DNA of 64,000 nt from Bradyrhizobium sediminis (GCF_018736085.1 NZ_CP076134.1:4846501-4910500); one strand, 5' to 3'. Positions 43,150-53,386 are shown, numbered from the stretch's first letter. Program-made: numbers and translations. Notes: generated by a model from the sequence alone, not told the origin.

Positions 43150-43206
43150 GTCATTGCGAGCGCAAGCGAAGCAATCCAGCTCCTACCGCAGCAAAGCTGG
43201 ATTGCT
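43150..43206. repeat. Left half of REP palindrome split by an insertion
   Basis: gtcattgcgag...gcaatccagct and agctggattgct are the left arm and the start of the right arm of a REP element of the same family as the intact copy at 59501-59581. The right arm resumes at 44966, after the IS110-family element. Confidence 0.85.
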
Positions 43207-43429
43207 CACATGGGGAATGTGTGTGTCAAGGATGAGCAGTCACCTTTTTGTTCGACTGCGGCCACCTTTCCGTCCCGACCGTGGGCTGTGCAGGATGACG
43301 CGCGCAGATCAAGTCAAGGCCGGCCCGTTAGGGCCGCCGCGCAGCGGCTTGGCCTTGAGTTGAGCGAGCACGTCATCATGCTTGGTGCGTCGGGCACGAC
43401 AGGAGCTCCTGGTGTTGGCGGTTCCGTCA

Positions 43430-43640
43430 GGGCATCTGCAATCCTCGCAGTTACGATCCAGGGTTCGAGCCGGTTCGGCGATCTGGGTTGCTTGCCAGAT
43501 CAAACTCACATTCGGTCGTCGCTTGATGCGACTGCACCAGGATTCCGCTTGCGGCGGGCAGGCTCGAGAGGACGAGGCCATTCTTCGTTGCGGCATTTGA
43601 AGCCATGCAATCCATCGGTTCGTCCACCCGGATCTTCCGA
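43430..43640 (-). ncRNA. Candidate bridge RNA region of the IS1111-type element
   Basis: The 3' noncoding part of the element (43207-43719) carries no credible gene. On the transposase strand it contains TGGATTGC (43614-43607) and GCGACGA (43522-43516), matching the two sides of the REP target. It also holds ATGTGAG (43510-43504) and GGAATC (43546-43541), matching the two element ends with the core. This is the pattern expected for bridge RNA guides. Boundaries and fold are not determined. Confidence 0.4.
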
Positions 43641-43719
43641 GGCTGATCGGGCCTCGGCAGATGGGTTATGGTTCGGTTGCGTGCGGGCTGCGGAGCTTGC
43701 CGCCGGGCCCGGTTCTGGA

Positions 43720-44889
43720 TCAGGCGGCGGGCTTCATCACGGCCTCCTCGAGGATGACGCCCTGGGTGACATACTTCCACAACGCCACGAGAAGCTTGCG
43801 CGCCAGCGCCACGATCGCGCGCTTGCGGCCTTGCGGGCTTCGCTCCTTGAACCAGCGCGTCAGGGCCGACTGCGGCTGGTGACGTACCCACAGCCAGGCG
43901 AGCTGGATCATCGTGGTCCGCAGCCTGGGATTGCCGGCCTTCGACACGCCTTGCTCGTGTCGGATGCGTCCGCTTTGCCAGGGCGTTGCCGCAAGGCCCG
44001 CATAGGCGGCGACCTGGCGGCGGTTGGCGAACTGCCGATAGAACGCCTCCGACCAGAGCACGGCGGCGAAGTTGGCGCCCACTCCCTTCAAGGCGAGCAG
44101 CATCGTGACCGGGTCCGGCGCGGCCTTCTCGCTTGCAGGCATTCTCGCCGCCGCCAGCAGGGCTTCCTGCGCGGCCTCGACCGACTTGATCTGGTCCAGA
44201 AGCAGCTCGATCCGATCGAGCTCGCGGCCGATCTGAGCCTTCAGATGCGACGGCAGCTCCCGTCCATCTCCGGTGCGCAACGCTTCAAGCCGCGCCCGCC
44301 GGTCGCGCCGCAGCGGTCCGTAGTCGGATATCCCCTGCGCGAACAGAAGCCCCTTGATCCGGTTCACATGCGTGACGCGCTCCTCGATCAATGTCCGCCG
44401 TTCGCGGCAGAGCCTCCGGCGATCCTCCTCCTCGGGCGAGGGCGCAACCACCATCGCGCAGACCCGCGGCTCGCCGCGCTTGTAGGCCAGAAGCGCCCGC
44501 AGCAGCGTCTCGCCGTCGAGCCTGTCCGTCTTGGCCCGCCTGCGCCGCCGCGGCGTCGCGATCGAAGCGGGATCGACCACGTGGCTCTCGATCCCCTCCT
44601 GTTGCAGAACGCGGTGGAGCCAGAACCCATCCAGCCCGGCCTCCTGGATCGTGATGATCGGATAGCTTTGGCCGGTCCGGACCTCCGCCTTGCGCTTGAG
44701 CTCCGCAAACAGCGCCAAAAGCTCGGCCACATGGCCAGCTGCGACGCTGCGCTTGGACATCTTTTCGCCTTTGCCCGGCGACAGCGACGTCACCAGCCAA
44801 TTCGAACGGCTCAGTTCCAACGACACAAAAATTGCGCCAATATGCGTGCGGATAGCGGTCGGTTCGTCGGAAGGATGATCGAGCAACAT
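43720..44889 (-). CDS. IS110-family (IS1111-type) transposase/recombinase
   Basis: This protein has 389 residues from the ATG at 44889 (MLLDHPSDEP). The N-terminal DEDD RuvC-like domain includes GAIFVSLELSRSNW, TIQEAGLDGFWLHRVL and AKTDRLDGETLLRAL. The C-terminal Tnp domain has LLALKGVGANFAAVLWSEAF and the serine block GVSKAGNPRLRTTMIQLAW. The gene appears intact. Such enzymes insert at short guide-defined targets using a structured RNA encoded in the element. Confidence 0.93.
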   Translation of the reverse strand: MLLDHPSDEPTAIRTHIGAIFVSLELSRSNWLVTSLSPGKGEKMSKRSVAAGHVAELLALFAELKRKAEVRTGQSYPIITIQEAGLDGFWLHRVLQQEGIESHVVDPASIATPRRRRRAKTDRLDGETLLRALLAYKRGEPRVCAMVVAPSPEEEDRRRLCRERRTLIEERVTHVNRIKGLLFAQGISDYGPLRRDRRARLEALRTGDGRELPSHLKAQIGRELDRIELLLDQIKSVEAAQEALLAAARMPASEKAAPDPVTMLLALKGVGANFAAVLWSEAFYRQFANRRQVAAYAGLAATPWQSGRIRHEQGVSKAGNPRLRTTMIQLAWLWVRHQPQSALTRWFKERSPQGRKRAIVALARKLLVALWKYVTQGVILEEAVMKPAA

Positions 44890-44965
44890 CGTCGTCTCCA
44901 GGTTGAGTGGTTTCAGCAACCTCAGTCTGGCTCCAGACCCGGCCGCTATCCACTCCCCATGGAAT

Positions 44966-44993
44966 CTTCGTCGCAAGAGCTCCTCGCAATGAC
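44966..44993. repeat. Right half of the split REP palindrome
   Basis: cttcgtcgcaagagctcctcgcaatgac completes the palindrome begun at 43150 and follows directly after the IS element. It ends 5 bp before the zapA stop. Confidence 0.85.
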
Positions 44994-44997
44994 GGAA

Positions 44998-45381
44998 CTA
45001 CCCGATCGCGACGCCGCCGCCGATGGTGCGGTTGAGGATCTGGGTGGTCTTCTCGATGCGTTCGGCCGCGGAGTTCAGCGCATTGGCCACCGCGATCTGC
45101 GTCGCCTTGGCGCGATCGGCCGCCGCGACGCGGACGCCGCGCAAGGCGTCGAGTTCTTCCTCGAGGTTGCGGATGCGCTGGCCGGAGTCGAGCAATTCGT
45201 CGCATACCGTCAGCGCCGCCATCACGGTCAGGCGCGCGTCACCAATCTCGCCAAACTTGCCGCGCAGGCTCTGGATCCGCGATTCCAGACTCTCGGCGAG
45301 CTTCAGGAGCCGCACCTCCTGGCCTTCCTCGCAGGCCATCCGGTATTGCCGGCCGTTGATGGTGACGTTGATATGGCTCAT
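44998..45381 (-). CDS. zapA: Cell division protein ZapA
   Basis: This 127-residue protein starts MSHINVTINGRQYRMACEEGQE (the globular ZapA domain) and continues into a coiled coil (about 25-110, LAESLESRIQSLRGKFGEIGDARLTVMAALTVCDELLD). ZapA binds and cross-links FtsZ filaments. It overlaps the upstream coiled-coil gene by 4 bp. An IS element is inserted just after its stop, separating it from the 6S RNA and fcl. Confidence 0.93.
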   Translation of the reverse strand: MSHINVTINGRQYRMACEEGQEVRLLKLAESLESRIQSLRGKFGEIGDARLTVMAALTVCDELLDSGQRIRNLEEELDALRGVRVAAADRAKATQIAVANALNSAAERIEKTTQILNRTIGGGVAIG

Positions 45382-45698
45382 CCGTCTTCTCCGGGATCGA
45401 GTACGGTGCGGATGGTGCTGATCGCCGCATCCAGCCGGTCGGCGATCTCGCGATTGGCGCGCTCCAGCCGGCGCGACTTCACCAGCGATCCGTCGAGTTC
45501 GTCGGCAAGCCGGGACCGGTCGGCGCCGAGCGCCTGAATCCGGGCCGCCAACTCGTTCTCGTCACGGTCGGCTTCGCGCCGGCGTTCGACCGCACTCTCC
45601 AACGCATCGAGCGCCGACATCAGCCGCCGCGTCGCGGCGTCGATATCGGCGAAGACCGGCTCGGCGTGGCCAGCGCCATTGGCGGGACGATCGCTCAT
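45378..45698 (-). CDS. DUF4164 coiled-coil protein, ZauP-like ZapA partner
   Basis: This protein has 106 residues from the ATG at 45698; the upstream extension is not family-like. Nearly all of it is a heptad-rich helix (LMSALDALESAVERRREADRDENELAARIQALGADRSRLADELD). In Caulobacter a similar coiled-coil protein, ZauP, is encoded next to zapA and focuses the Z-ring together with ZapA. The gene arrangement and ATGA coupling fit that pair; the equivalence is inferred. Confidence 0.8.
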   Translation of the reverse strand: MSDRPANGAGHAEPVFADIDAATRRLMSALDALESAVERRREADRDENELAARIQALGADRSRLADELDGSLVKSRRLERANREIADRLDAAISTIRTVLDPGEDG

Positions 45699-45984
45699 GA
45701 CAGACTGCGCGGACCTTTCATGAGCCGGCCGGGGCGCAAAATCCGCGATCCGGCAAGCGTTTAAGGGGAGAAATTTACGTGGCAAGCGAGGCCAGCGCAA
45801 CGCCGCTTAGAAGCTATGCACCGCTAAGCAACTTTTCGTACCGGAAGCGCCCTTCCTCGCCTTGGACTCGGGGAACCGAGATGCTATCCAGCCCCTGACT
45901 TCCCGTTGCCTTCCGGCACTAACCGCGGCATTCGCACAGGTTGCGGATCGCCACCAAGCACCTCATTTCAAGCGGATTTTCAAC

Positions 45985-47967
45985 ATGACGCAGGTTCATT
46001 CCCGTATGGCCAACGCGATCCGTGGGCTCGCAATGGACGCCGTCGAGAAGGCGAAATCCGGCCATCCCGGCCTGCCCATGGGCGCCGCCGACATCGCCAC
46101 CGTGCTGTTCACGCAATTCCTGAAATACGACGCCGCCGACCCGAAATGGCCGGACCGCGACCGCTTCGTGCTGTCGGCCGGACACGGCTCGATGCTGCTG
46201 TATGCGCTGTTGTACCTGACCGGCGACAAGGACATGACGCTCGACCAGATCAGGAATTTCCGCCAGCTGGGATCGCTGACGCCGGGACACCCGGAAAACT
46301 ACCACACCAGGGGCATCGAGACCACGACCGGCCCGCTCGGTCAGGGCATCGCGACCTCGGTCGGCATGGCGCTGGCGGAAAAGATGCTGGCCGCCGAATT
46401 CGGCAAGAAGGTCGTCAGCCATCACACCTATGTACTCGCCTCCGACGGCGACCTGATGGAGGGCATATCGCAGGAAGCGATCGCGATGGCCGGCCACTGG
46501 AAGCTCAACAAGCTGATCGTGCTCTACGACGACAACGGCATTTCGATCGACGGCCCGACCTCGATCGCCGACTCGGTCGACCAGGTGAAGCGGTTCAAGT
46601 CGGCCGGCTGGGCCGCCGAGCGCATCGATGGCCACGATCCCAAGGCGATTGCCGCGGCGATCGCGCGGGCGCAGAAGTCCAACAAGCCGTCGCTGATCGC
46701 CTGCAAGACCACGATCGGCTACGGCGCGCCGAACAAGGCCGGCACCGCGAAGGTCCATGGCGAAGCGCTCGGCGCCGATGAACTCAAGGCCGCCAAGGAA
46801 AAACTCGGCATTTCGCTGGAGCCGTTCTCGGTGCCGGAGGACGTGCTGAAGGCCTGGCGCCAAGCCGGCAGCCGCGGCGGCGCCGCGCGCAAGGAGTGGG
46901 AAGCGCAGTTCGCGCAGCTCGGCAACCGCAAGCGCGCCGAGTTCGAACGCCGCCTGCGGCACGAGCGGCCGGCTTCGCTGGCCAAGGCGCTGAAGGCCCA
47001 CAAGAAGGCGCTGATCGAGACGCCCCTGACGGCCGCCACCCGCAAATCATCGGAGGCCGCGATCGAGGCGATCGCAGCCGCGATGCCGATGGAATTCCTG
47101 GCAGGCTCCGCCGACCTCACCGGCTCCAACAACAACAAGGCAAAATCCGCGGTCGCCTTCTCCGCCAAGACGCCGAAGGGCCGCTTCATCCATTACGGCA
47201 TCCGCGAGCACGGCATGGCGGCAGCCATGAACGGCATCTTCCTGCATGGCGGCTTCGCGCCGAACGGCGCCACGTTCCTGGTGTTCACCGACTATGCCCG
47301 CCCGGCGATGCGGCTTGCGGCCCTGATGGGGGTCGGGGTGGTCTACGTGATGACCCATGATTCCATCGGCCTTGGCGAAGACGGGCCGACGCATCAGCCG
47401 GTCGAACATCTCGCCGCGCTGCGCGCCATTCCCAATATGCGCGTGTTCCGGCCCTGCGACGCGATCGAGGTGGCGGAGTGCTGGGAGCTGGCGCTGAACC
47501 GGACCGAAGGGCCGACGGTGCTGGCGCTGACCCGCCAGAACCTGCCGCAATTGCGCACGTCGGCACCATCAGAGAATCCCTGCAGCCAAGGCGCCTATGA
47601 ACTGGTCGCCGCCCAGGGCGAGGCCAAGGTCTCGCTGTTCGCGTCCGGTTCCGAGGTCGAGATTGCGACTGCCGCGCAGAAGCAGCTGGCCGAGCGCGGC
47701 ATCGCGTCGCGGGTTGTGTCGGTACCCTCGCTCGAATTGCTGCTGGCGCAACCGGCGGACCGCCAGAAGGCGGTAATCGGCAATGCCCCGGTCAAGATCG
47801 CGATCGAGGCCGCGGTCCGGTTCGGCTGGGATGCCGTGATCGGGCACGACGGTGAATTTATCGGCATGCAGGGTTTCGGCGCCAGCGCGCCCGCCAAGGA
47901 GCTTTACAAGCACTTCGGAATTACTGCCGAGGCCGCGGTTAACGCTGCCCTGAAGCGCTTGGGCTGA
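45985..47967 (+). CDS. tkt: Transketolase
   Basis: This protein has 660 residues from the ATG at 45985; an earlier start is possible but adds non-family residues. TPP-binding and active-site blocks include [50 protein letters not shown] and [21 protein letters not shown]. It transfers two-carbon units in the pentose phosphate or Calvin cycle. It begins a run with gap, pgk and fba, as in many alphaproteobacteria. Confidence 0.96.
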   Translation: MTQVHSRMANAIRGLAMDAVEKAKSGHPGLPMGAADIATVLFTQFLKYDAADPKWPDRDRFVLSAGHGSMLLYALLYLTGDKDMTLDQIRNFRQLGSLTPGHPENYHTRGIETTTGPLGQGIATSVGMALAEKMLAAEFGKKVVSHHTYVLASDGDLMEGISQEAIAMAGHWKLNKLIVLYDDNGISIDGPTSIADSVDQVKRFKSAGWAAERIDGHDPKAIAAAIARAQKSNKPSLIACKTTIGYGAPNKAGTAKVHGEALGADELKAAKEKLGISLEPFSVPEDVLKAWRQAGSRGGAARKEWEAQFAQLGNRKRAEFERRLRHERPASLAKALKAHKKALIETPLTAATRKSSEAAIEAIAAAMPMEFLAGSADLTGSNNNKAKSAVAFSAKTPKGRFIHYGIREHGMAAAMNGIFLHGGFAPNGATFLVFTDYARPAMRLAALMGVGVVYVMTHDSIGLGEDGPTHQPVEHLAALRAIPNMRVFRPCDAIEVAECWELALNRTEGPTVLALTRQNLPQLRTSAPSENPCSQGAYELVAAQGEAKVSLFASGSEVEIATAAQKQLAERGIASRVVSVPSLELLLAQPADRQKAVIGNAPVKIAIEAAVRFGWDAVIGHDGEFIGMQGFGASAPAKELYKHFGITAEAAVNAALKRLG

Positions 47968-48116
47968 GGGTCGTTCACAGTTGAGCTTACCCGGAAAAAG
48001 GACTAGGAAACCGTCATCTTGACCGTTCTCGCCCGGCCGAACCGGGCGATCCGCCGTAACAACCTCCGTGGACATGCGCCGCGGGGCTGGAACCAGCTAT
48101 TAGAGGAGAAACGAGC

Positions 48117-49124
48117 ATGGCAATCCGGGTCGCGATCAACGGGTTTGGCCGCATCGGCCGCAATGTGCTGCGCGCCATCGCCGAGTCAGGCCGCAAGGAT
48201 ATCGAGGTCGTCGGCATCAACGATCTCGGTCCGGTCGAGACCAACGCCCATCTGTTGCGCTTCGATTCCGTGCATGGCCGTTTCCCCGGCACCGTGACCG
48301 TCGAAGGCGACTCGATCAGCCTCGGCAACGGCAAGATCAGGGTCTCCGCCGAGCGCGATCCGTCCAAGCTGCCCTGGAAAGAACTCGGCGTCGACATCGC
48401 GCTGGAATGCACCGGCATCTTCACCGCCAAAGACAAGGCCTCCGCACATCTGACCGCCGGAGCCCAGCGCGTGCTGGTCTCGGCGCCAGCCGATAACGCC
48501 GACGCGACCGTCGTCTACGGCGTCAACCACGACACGCTGACCAAGGACCACCTGGTCGTCTCCAACGGCTCCTGCACCACCAATTGCCTCGCGCCCGTCG
48601 CCAAGGTGCTGCACGACACCGTCGGCATCGAGACCGGGTTCATGACCACGATCCACGCCTATACCGGCGACCAGCCGACGCTCGACACCCTGCACAAGGA
48701 CCTCTATCGCGGCCGCGCCGCGGCGATGTCGATGATTCCGACCTCGACGGGCGCCGCGAAAGCGATCGGCCTGGTGTTGCCGGAACTGAACGGCAAGCTC
48801 GACGGCGTCTCGGTCCGCGTCCCCGTCCCGAACGTCTCGGTGATCGATCTCAAGATCGTCGCGCAACGCAAGACCACCAAGGAAGAAATCAACGAGGCGA
48901 TGAAGCGCGCGAGCGAACAGCAGCTCAAGGGCATCCTTGGCTACACCACCGCGCCCAATGTCTCGATCGACTTCAACCACGATCCGCATTCCGCGACGTT
49001 CCACATGGACCAGACCAAGGTGCAGAACGGCACGCTGGTGCGGGTGATGGCGTGGTACGACAACGAGTGGGGGTTCTCGAACCGCATGGCCGACACCGCC
49101 GTGGCGATGGGAAAGAAGCTGTAA
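48117..49124 (+). CDS. gap: Glyceraldehyde-3-phosphate dehydrogenase
   Basis: This 335-residue protein has the Rossmann start [16 protein letters not shown], catalytic [13 protein letters not shown] (Cys near 154), an HAYTGDQ block and the C-terminal [12 protein letters not shown]. It converts G3P to 1,3-bisphosphoglycerate. The start has AGAGGAGAAACGAGC upstream. It is 149 bp after tkt. Confidence 0.97.
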   Translation: MAIRVAINGFGRIGRNVLRAIAESGRKDIEVVGINDLGPVETNAHLLRFDSVHGRFPGTVTVEGDSISLGNGKIRVSAERDPSKLPWKELGVDIALECTGIFTAKDKASAHLTAGAQRVLVSAPADNADATVVYGVNHDTLTKDHLVVSNGSCTTNCLAPVAKVLHDTVGIETGFMTTIHAYTGDQPTLDTLHKDLYRGRAAAMSMIPTSTGAAKAIGLVLPELNGKLDGVSVRVPVPNVSVIDLKIVAQRKTTKEEINEAMKRASEQQLKGILGYTTAPNVSIDFNHDPHSATFHMDQTKVQNGTLVRVMAWYDNEWGFSNRMADTAVAMGKKL

Positions 49125-49132
49125 GTCATTTT

Positions 49133-49221
49133 CGTCATGCCCGGCCTTGTGCCGGGCATCCACGTCTTCCTTCCCTCGGCAAGCAAGACGTGGATGGCCG
49201 GGACAAGCCCGGCCATGACGA
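49133..49221. repeat. REP-like palindrome in gap-pgk spacer
   Basis: cgtcatgcccggc...gccgggcatcc and ggatggccgggac...cccggccatgacga form an 89-bp inverted repeat that fills nearly all of the spacer. It could limit read-through from gap to pgk. Confidence 0.75.
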
Positions 49222-49232
49222 GGAAGGATGTC

Positions 49233-50426
49233 ATGAACAAATTCCGCACCCTCGATGACGTCGACGTGAAGGGCAAGCGCGTGCTGCTGCGCGTCGATCT
49301 CAACGTGCCCATGGAAAATGGCCGCGTCACCGATGCCACTCGGCTGGAGCGGATCGCGCCGACCATCACCGAGATCTCCGGCAAGGGCGGCAAGGTCATC
49401 CTGCTCGCGCATTTCGGCCGGCCGAAGGGCCGCGACGCCAAGGATTCGCTGAAGCCGGTCGCATCAGCACTTTCGCACGTCATCAAGAAGCCGGTCGGCT
49501 TCGCCGAGGATTGCATCGGCGAGGCCGCCGAAAAGGCGGTTGGCGCGATGAAGGATGGCGACATCCTTTGCATGGAAAACACCCGCTTCCACAAAGAGGA
49601 AGAGAAGAACGATCCCGTATTCGTCGCCGAACTCGCAAAACTCGGCGATATCTGGGTCAACGACGCCTTCTCGGCCGCGCACCGCGCGCATGCTTCCACC
49701 GAAGGCCTCGGCCACAAGCTGCCGGCCTATGCCGGACGCACCATGCAGGCCGAACTCGACGCGCTCGGCAAAGCGCTGGAAGCGCCGACCAAGCCCGTGA
49801 TTGCGATCATCGGCGGCGCCAAGGTCTCCACCAAGATCGACCTCCTGGAAAACCTCGTCAGCAAGGTCGACGCGCTGGTGATCGGCGGCGGCATGGCCAA
49901 CACCTTCCTGCATGCGCAGGGCGTCGGCGTCGGCAAGTCGCTGGCGGAGAAGGAACTCGCGGCTACCGCACTGCGGATTTTCGAGAAGGCGGAAGCCGCC
50001 AATTGCGCGATCATCCTGCCCGTCGACGCCATCGTCGCCTATCACTTCGCGGCCAATGCGCCGGCGCAGGCCTACGGCCTCGACTCGATTCCCGCCGACG
50101 GCATGATCCTCGACGTCGGCCCGCAGTCGATTGCGCGGATCCACGCCGCGATCGACGACGCCGCGACGCTGGTCTGGAACGGCCCGCTCGGCGCGTTCGA
50201 GATGCCCCCGTTCGATCGCGGCACCATGGTGGCGGCCAAGCACGCGGCGGAGCGGACCAAGTCCAAAAAGCTGATCTCGGTCGCCGGCGGCGGCGACACC
50301 GTGGCGGCGCTGAACCAGGCCGGCGTAGCCGGCGATTTCACCTATGTTTCGACCGCAGGCGGCGCGTTTCTCGAATGGATGGAAGGGAAACCATTGCCGG
50401 GCGTCGAGGTTTTGAAGATACGTTAG
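49233..50426 (+). CDS. pgk: Phosphoglycerate kinase
   Basis: This protein has 397 residues from the ATG at 49233 (the longer frame is REP sequence). Family blocks are [37 protein letters not shown] and [16 protein letters not shown]. It makes ATP from 1,3-bisphosphoglycerate. GAGGAAGG lies upstream of the start. Confidence 0.97.
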   Translation: MNKFRTLDDVDVKGKRVLLRVDLNVPMENGRVTDATRLERIAPTITEISGKGGKVILLAHFGRPKGRDAKDSLKPVASALSHVIKKPVGFAEDCIGEAAEKAVGAMKDGDILCMENTRFHKEEEKNDPVFVAELAKLGDIWVNDAFSAAHRAHASTEGLGHKLPAYAGRTMQAELDALGKALEAPTKPVIAIIGGAKVSTKIDLLENLVSKVDALVIGGGMANTFLHAQGVGVGKSLAEKELAATALRIFEKAEAANCAIILPVDAIVAYHFAANAPAQAYGLDSIPADGMILDVGPQSIARIHAAIDDAATLVWNGPLGAFEMPPFDRGTMVAAKHAAERTKSKKLISVAGGGDTVAALNQAGVAGDFTYVSTAGGAFLEWMEGKPLPGVEVLKIR

Positions 50427-50469
50427 ACTGGGACGGGTCTTCCAGGCCCCAACGCGGAGAACAGGACAC

Positions 50470-51537
50470 ATGGCTCGCATCACGTTGCGTCAATTGCTCG
50501 ATCACGCGGCGGAACACGACTACGGCGTGCCGGCCTTCAACATCAACAATATGGAGCAGGCGCTCGCGATCATGGAGGCAGCCTCCAGTCTCGATGCCCC
50601 TGTGATCATCCAGGCCTCGCGCGGCGCACGGTCCTACGCCAATGACGTGATGCTCAAGCACATGATGGACGCGGTCACGGAAATCTATCCACAGATTCCG
50701 GTCTGCGTGCATCTCGATCACGGCAACGAGCCCGCCACCTGCATGACCGCGATCCAGGCCGGCTTCACCTCGGTCATGATGGACGGCTCGCTGAAGGCCG
50801 ACGGCAAGACCCCAGGCGACTGGGACTACAATGTCGACGTCACCAAGACCGTCACCGACATGGCTCATCTCGGCGGCATTTCGGTGGAAGGCGAACTCGG
50901 CGTGCTCGGCTCGCTCGAGACCGGCATGGGCGACAAAGAGGACGGCCACGGCGCCGAAGGCAAGCTCTCCCACGACCAGCTCCTGACCAATCCGGACGAG
51001 GCCGTGAAGTTCGTCAAGGAGACCAAGGTCGACGCGCTGGCGATCGCGATGGGCACCTCGCACGGCGCCTACAAATTCACCCGCAAGCCGGACGGCAATA
51101 TCCTCGCCATGAACGTGATCGAGGAAATCCACCGCAAGCTGCCGAACATGCATCTGGTGATGCACGGTTCGTCCTCGGTGCCGCAGGAGCTGCAGGACAT
51201 CATCAACGCCAATGGCGGCAAGATGAAGCCGACCTGGGGCGTGCCGGTCGCCGAGATCCAGCGCGGCATCAAGAACGGCGTCCGCAAGATCAACATCGAC
51301 ACCGACAACCGCATGGCGATGACCGGCCAGATCCGGAAAGTCCTGAAGGACAACCCGGAAGAATTCGATCCGCGCAAATATCTCAAGCCGGCGATGGAAG
51401 CGATGGCGAAGCTCTGCAAGCAGCGCCTGCAGGAATTCAACACCGCGGGCCAGGCCGGCAAGATCAAGAAGGTGCTGACGACGGCAGAGATGGCGAAGCG
51501 CTACACCAAGGGCGAGCTCGATCCGAAAGTCGCATAA
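50470..51537 (+). CDS. fba: Fructose-bisphosphate aldolase, class II
   Basis: This 355-residue metal-dependent aldolase has [18 protein letters not shown], zinc ligand block [26 protein letters not shown] and a C-terminal [12 protein letters not shown]. It is the CbbA-like type common in Rhizobiales. It starts 43 bp after pgk. Confidence 0.96.
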   Translation: MARITLRQLLDHAAEHDYGVPAFNINNMEQALAIMEAASSLDAPVIIQASRGARSYANDVMLKHMMDAVTEIYPQIPVCVHLDHGNEPATCMTAIQAGFTSVMMDGSLKADGKTPGDWDYNVDVTKTVTDMAHLGGISVEGELGVLGSLETGMGDKEDGHGAEGKLSHDQLLTNPDEAVKFVKETKVDALAIAMGTSHGAYKFTRKPDGNILAMNVIEEIHRKLPNMHLVMHGSSSVPQELQDIINANGGKMKPTWGVPVAEIQRGIKNGVRKINIDTDNRMAMTGQIRKVLKDNPEEFDPRKYLKPAMEAMAKLCKQRLQEFNTAGQAGKIKKVLTTAEMAKRYTKGELDPKVA

Positions 51538-51639
51538 CCGGCCTCCGGCGGTCTTCTCCCGCGCCGCGCGTTTTCTTGGGTTTTGCCCGAGAACGGTCTA
51601 TTTTGGCCCGCAACACATTGCGTTCGGAAGGAGGCACCG

Positions 51640-52695
51640 ATGAATCTCGCCGATCTCAACAAGGTTGCCCTGGCGATGGTGACGCCAGGCAAGGGAATAC
51701 TCGCCGCCGACGAATCTTCCGGCACCATCAAGAAGCGCTTCGACGCCATCAAGGTCGAGTCGACCGAGCAGTCGCGCCGCGACTATCGCGAAATGCTGTT
51801 CCGTTCCCAGGAGGCGATGAGCCAGTACATCTCCGGCGTCATTCTCTATGACGAGACGATCTGGCAGGAGGCCAAGGACGGCACCCCGCTGATCAGACTG
51901 ATTGAACAATCCGGGGCGATCCCCGGCATCAAGGTCGATGAAGGCACCCAGGCCTTGCCAGGCTGTCCGGGCGAGTTGGTCACGGCAGGCCTCGACAAGC
52001 TGGCCGAGAGGCTGAAGAAATACTATGAACGCGGCGCGCGCTTTGCCAAATGGCGCGCGGTGATCGATATCGGCCCGGGCACTGACGGCCCGGGCACTAG
52101 CGGCCCGGGCATTCCGACCATGACGGCGATCCACGTCAACGCCCATGCGCTCGCGCGTTACGCCGCACTTTGCCAGGCCGCCCAGATCGTTCCTATCGTC
52201 GAGCCGGAAGTCCTGATGGACGGCGATCACGACATCGATCGCTGCTATGAAGTGACGCAGCGCGTGCTCGACGAGACGTTCCGGGAGTTGCGAGTCCAGC
52301 GCGTCGAGCTGGAGGGCATGATCCTGAAACCCAATATGGCGATCGCGGGCAAGAAATGCGCGAAGCAAGCTTCGGTTCAGGAGGTGGCGGAGAAAACCAT
52401 CCGGCTGTTGAAAGCTTGCGTACCGGCCGCAGTGCCCGGCATCGCCTTCCTTTCCGGCGGGCAGTCCGACGAGGACGCGACCGCGCATTTGAGCGCCATG
52501 AACCGCATCGGCGGCCTGCCGTGGCGCCTTACCTTCTCGTACGGCCGTGCGCTGCAGGCAGCGCCGCAGAAAGCGTGGTCGGGCAAGGCGGAGAACGTCG
52601 CCGTGGGCCAGCGTGCCTTCACCCATCGCGCGCGGATGAATTCGCTCGCGAGCAAGGGCGAATGGAAGGCTGATCTGGAAAAGAAGGCGGCATAG
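51640..52695 (+). CDS. Fructose-bisphosphate aldolase, class I
   Basis: This protein has 351 residues from the ATG at 51640, behind GGAAGGAGG. It is the eukaryote-type Schiff-base aldolase, with GILAADESSGTIKKRF, ISGVILYDET, FAKWRAVI, IVEPEVLMDG, the substrate Lys in GMILKPNM and FLSGGQSDEDATAHL. A 15-bp tandem duplication adds about ten Gly/Pro-rich residues after DIGPG (about 145-159). It lies directly after the class II gene. Confidence 0.94.
   Translation: MNLADLNKVALAMVTPGKGILAADESSGTIKKRFDAIKVESTEQSRRDYREMLFRSQEAMSQYISGVILYDETIWQEAKDGTPLIRLIEQSGAIPGIKVDEGTQALPGCPGELVTAGLDKLAERLKKYYERGARFAKWRAVIDIGPGTDGPGTSGPGIPTMTAIHVNAHALARYAALCQAAQIVPIVEPEVLMDGDHDIDRCYEVTQRVLDETFRELRVQRVELEGMILKPNMAIAGKKCAKQASVQEVAEKTIRLLKACVPAAVPGIAFLSGGQSDEDATAHLSAMNRIGGLPWRLTFSYGRALQAAPQKAWSGKAENVAVGQRAFTHRARMNSLASKGEWKADLEKKAA
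52072..52116 (+). repeat. In-frame 15-bp tandem repeat inside class I aldolase
   Basis: Three units (ggcccgggcactgac, ggcccgggcactagc, ggcccgggcattccg) encode GPGTD, GPGTS and GPGIP. Typical class I aldolases have a single GPGIP-like stretch here, so two units look like an expansion. Confidence 0.8.
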
Positions 52696-52697
52696 AT

Positions 52698-53378
52698 TTG
52701 GCCACTAAACCCGTTCCGCCGCGCCCCGTGCCGCGTCTCTATCTCGCGACGCCTGACGTGGACGATCCGTCGGCGCTGATCGCAAGCCTGCCGGGGCTGC
52801 TGGCCAAGGCGGATGTCGCGGCGGTGCTGGTGCGGCTCAAGCCGACCGACCAGCGCACCATGATTTCGCGGGTCAAGGCGCTGGCGCCTGCGATCCAGGG
52901 CAGCGGTGCGGCGCTGCTGCTCGACGGCCACGTCGAACTGGTGGCCCGCGCCGGCGCCGATGGCGCGCATCTGACCGGCATCGCGGCCATGGAAGAGGCG
53001 CTGCCGACGCTGAAGCCCGACCGCATCGCCGGCGTCGGCGGGCTTTCGACCCGGCACGATTCGATGGCCGCGGGCGAGGCCGGCGCGGATTACGTGCTGT
53101 TCGGCGAGCCCGATGCCGCGGGACTTAGGCCCTCGGCCGAGGCGATCGCCGAGCGGCTGGGGTGGTGGGCCGAACTGTTCGAGCCGCCCTGCGTCGGCTA
53201 TGCCGCCTCGCGCGAGGAAGCCCATGAATTCGCCGCAGCGGGAGCGGATTTCGTGCTGGTCGGCGATTTCATCTGGAACGACAAGCGCGGCCCGGCGGCG
53301 GCGTTGATGGATGCGGAGCAGGCCATCAGGCAAGCGCACGCCGCGGCGTCCGGAAAAGCCAAGGCCGAGCAGGGATAA
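52698..53378 (+). CDS. Thiamine-phosphate synthase (ThiE)-like protein
   Basis: This protein has 226 residues from a TTG two bases after the aldolase stop. It is a TIM-barrel pattern (PRLYLATPDV, ALLLDGHVELVARAGADGAHLTG, GVGGLSTRHDSMAAGEAGADYVLFGEPD), resembling ThiE. Several ThiE catalytic positions are not evident, and the protein sits in a glycolytic group. It may therefore be a ThiE-fold paralogue of other function. Confidence 0.75.
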   Translation: MATKPVPPRPVPRLYLATPDVDDPSALIASLPGLLAKADVAAVLVRLKPTDQRTMISRVKALAPAIQGSGAALLLDGHVELVARAGADGAHLTGIAAMEEALPTLKPDRIAGVGGLSTRHDSMAAGEAGADYVLFGEPDAAGLRPSAEAIAERLGWWAELFEPPCVGYAASREEAHEFAAAGADFVLVGDFIWNDKRGPAAALMDAEQAIRQAHAAASGKAKAEQG

Positions 53379-53386
53379 CGCCGGAG

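Larger units (their letters stand above)
43207..44965 (-). mobile_element. IS110-family, IS1111-type insertion sequence
   Basis: The element is about 1.76 kb and lies between two CT dinucleotides (43205-43206, 44966-44967); removing it restores the REP palindrome exactly. Subterminal inverted repeats ATGGGGAATG (43210-43219) and, at the other end on the minus strand, ATGGGGAGTG lie 3 and 5 bases inside the ends, a trait of the IS1111 subgroup. The transposase is on the minus strand and a 513-bp noncoding segment follows it. Confidence 0.88.

Noticed and set aside
43309..43596. 95-codon minus-strand frame in the IS 3' region
   Set aside because: Ser/Arg/Cys-mixed composition, no SD, and it overlaps the candidate guide sequences, so noncoding is more likely.
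43210..45537. 775-codon plus-strand frame across the IS1111-type element and zapA
   Set aside because: It spans three separate real units on the other strand and carries no domain.
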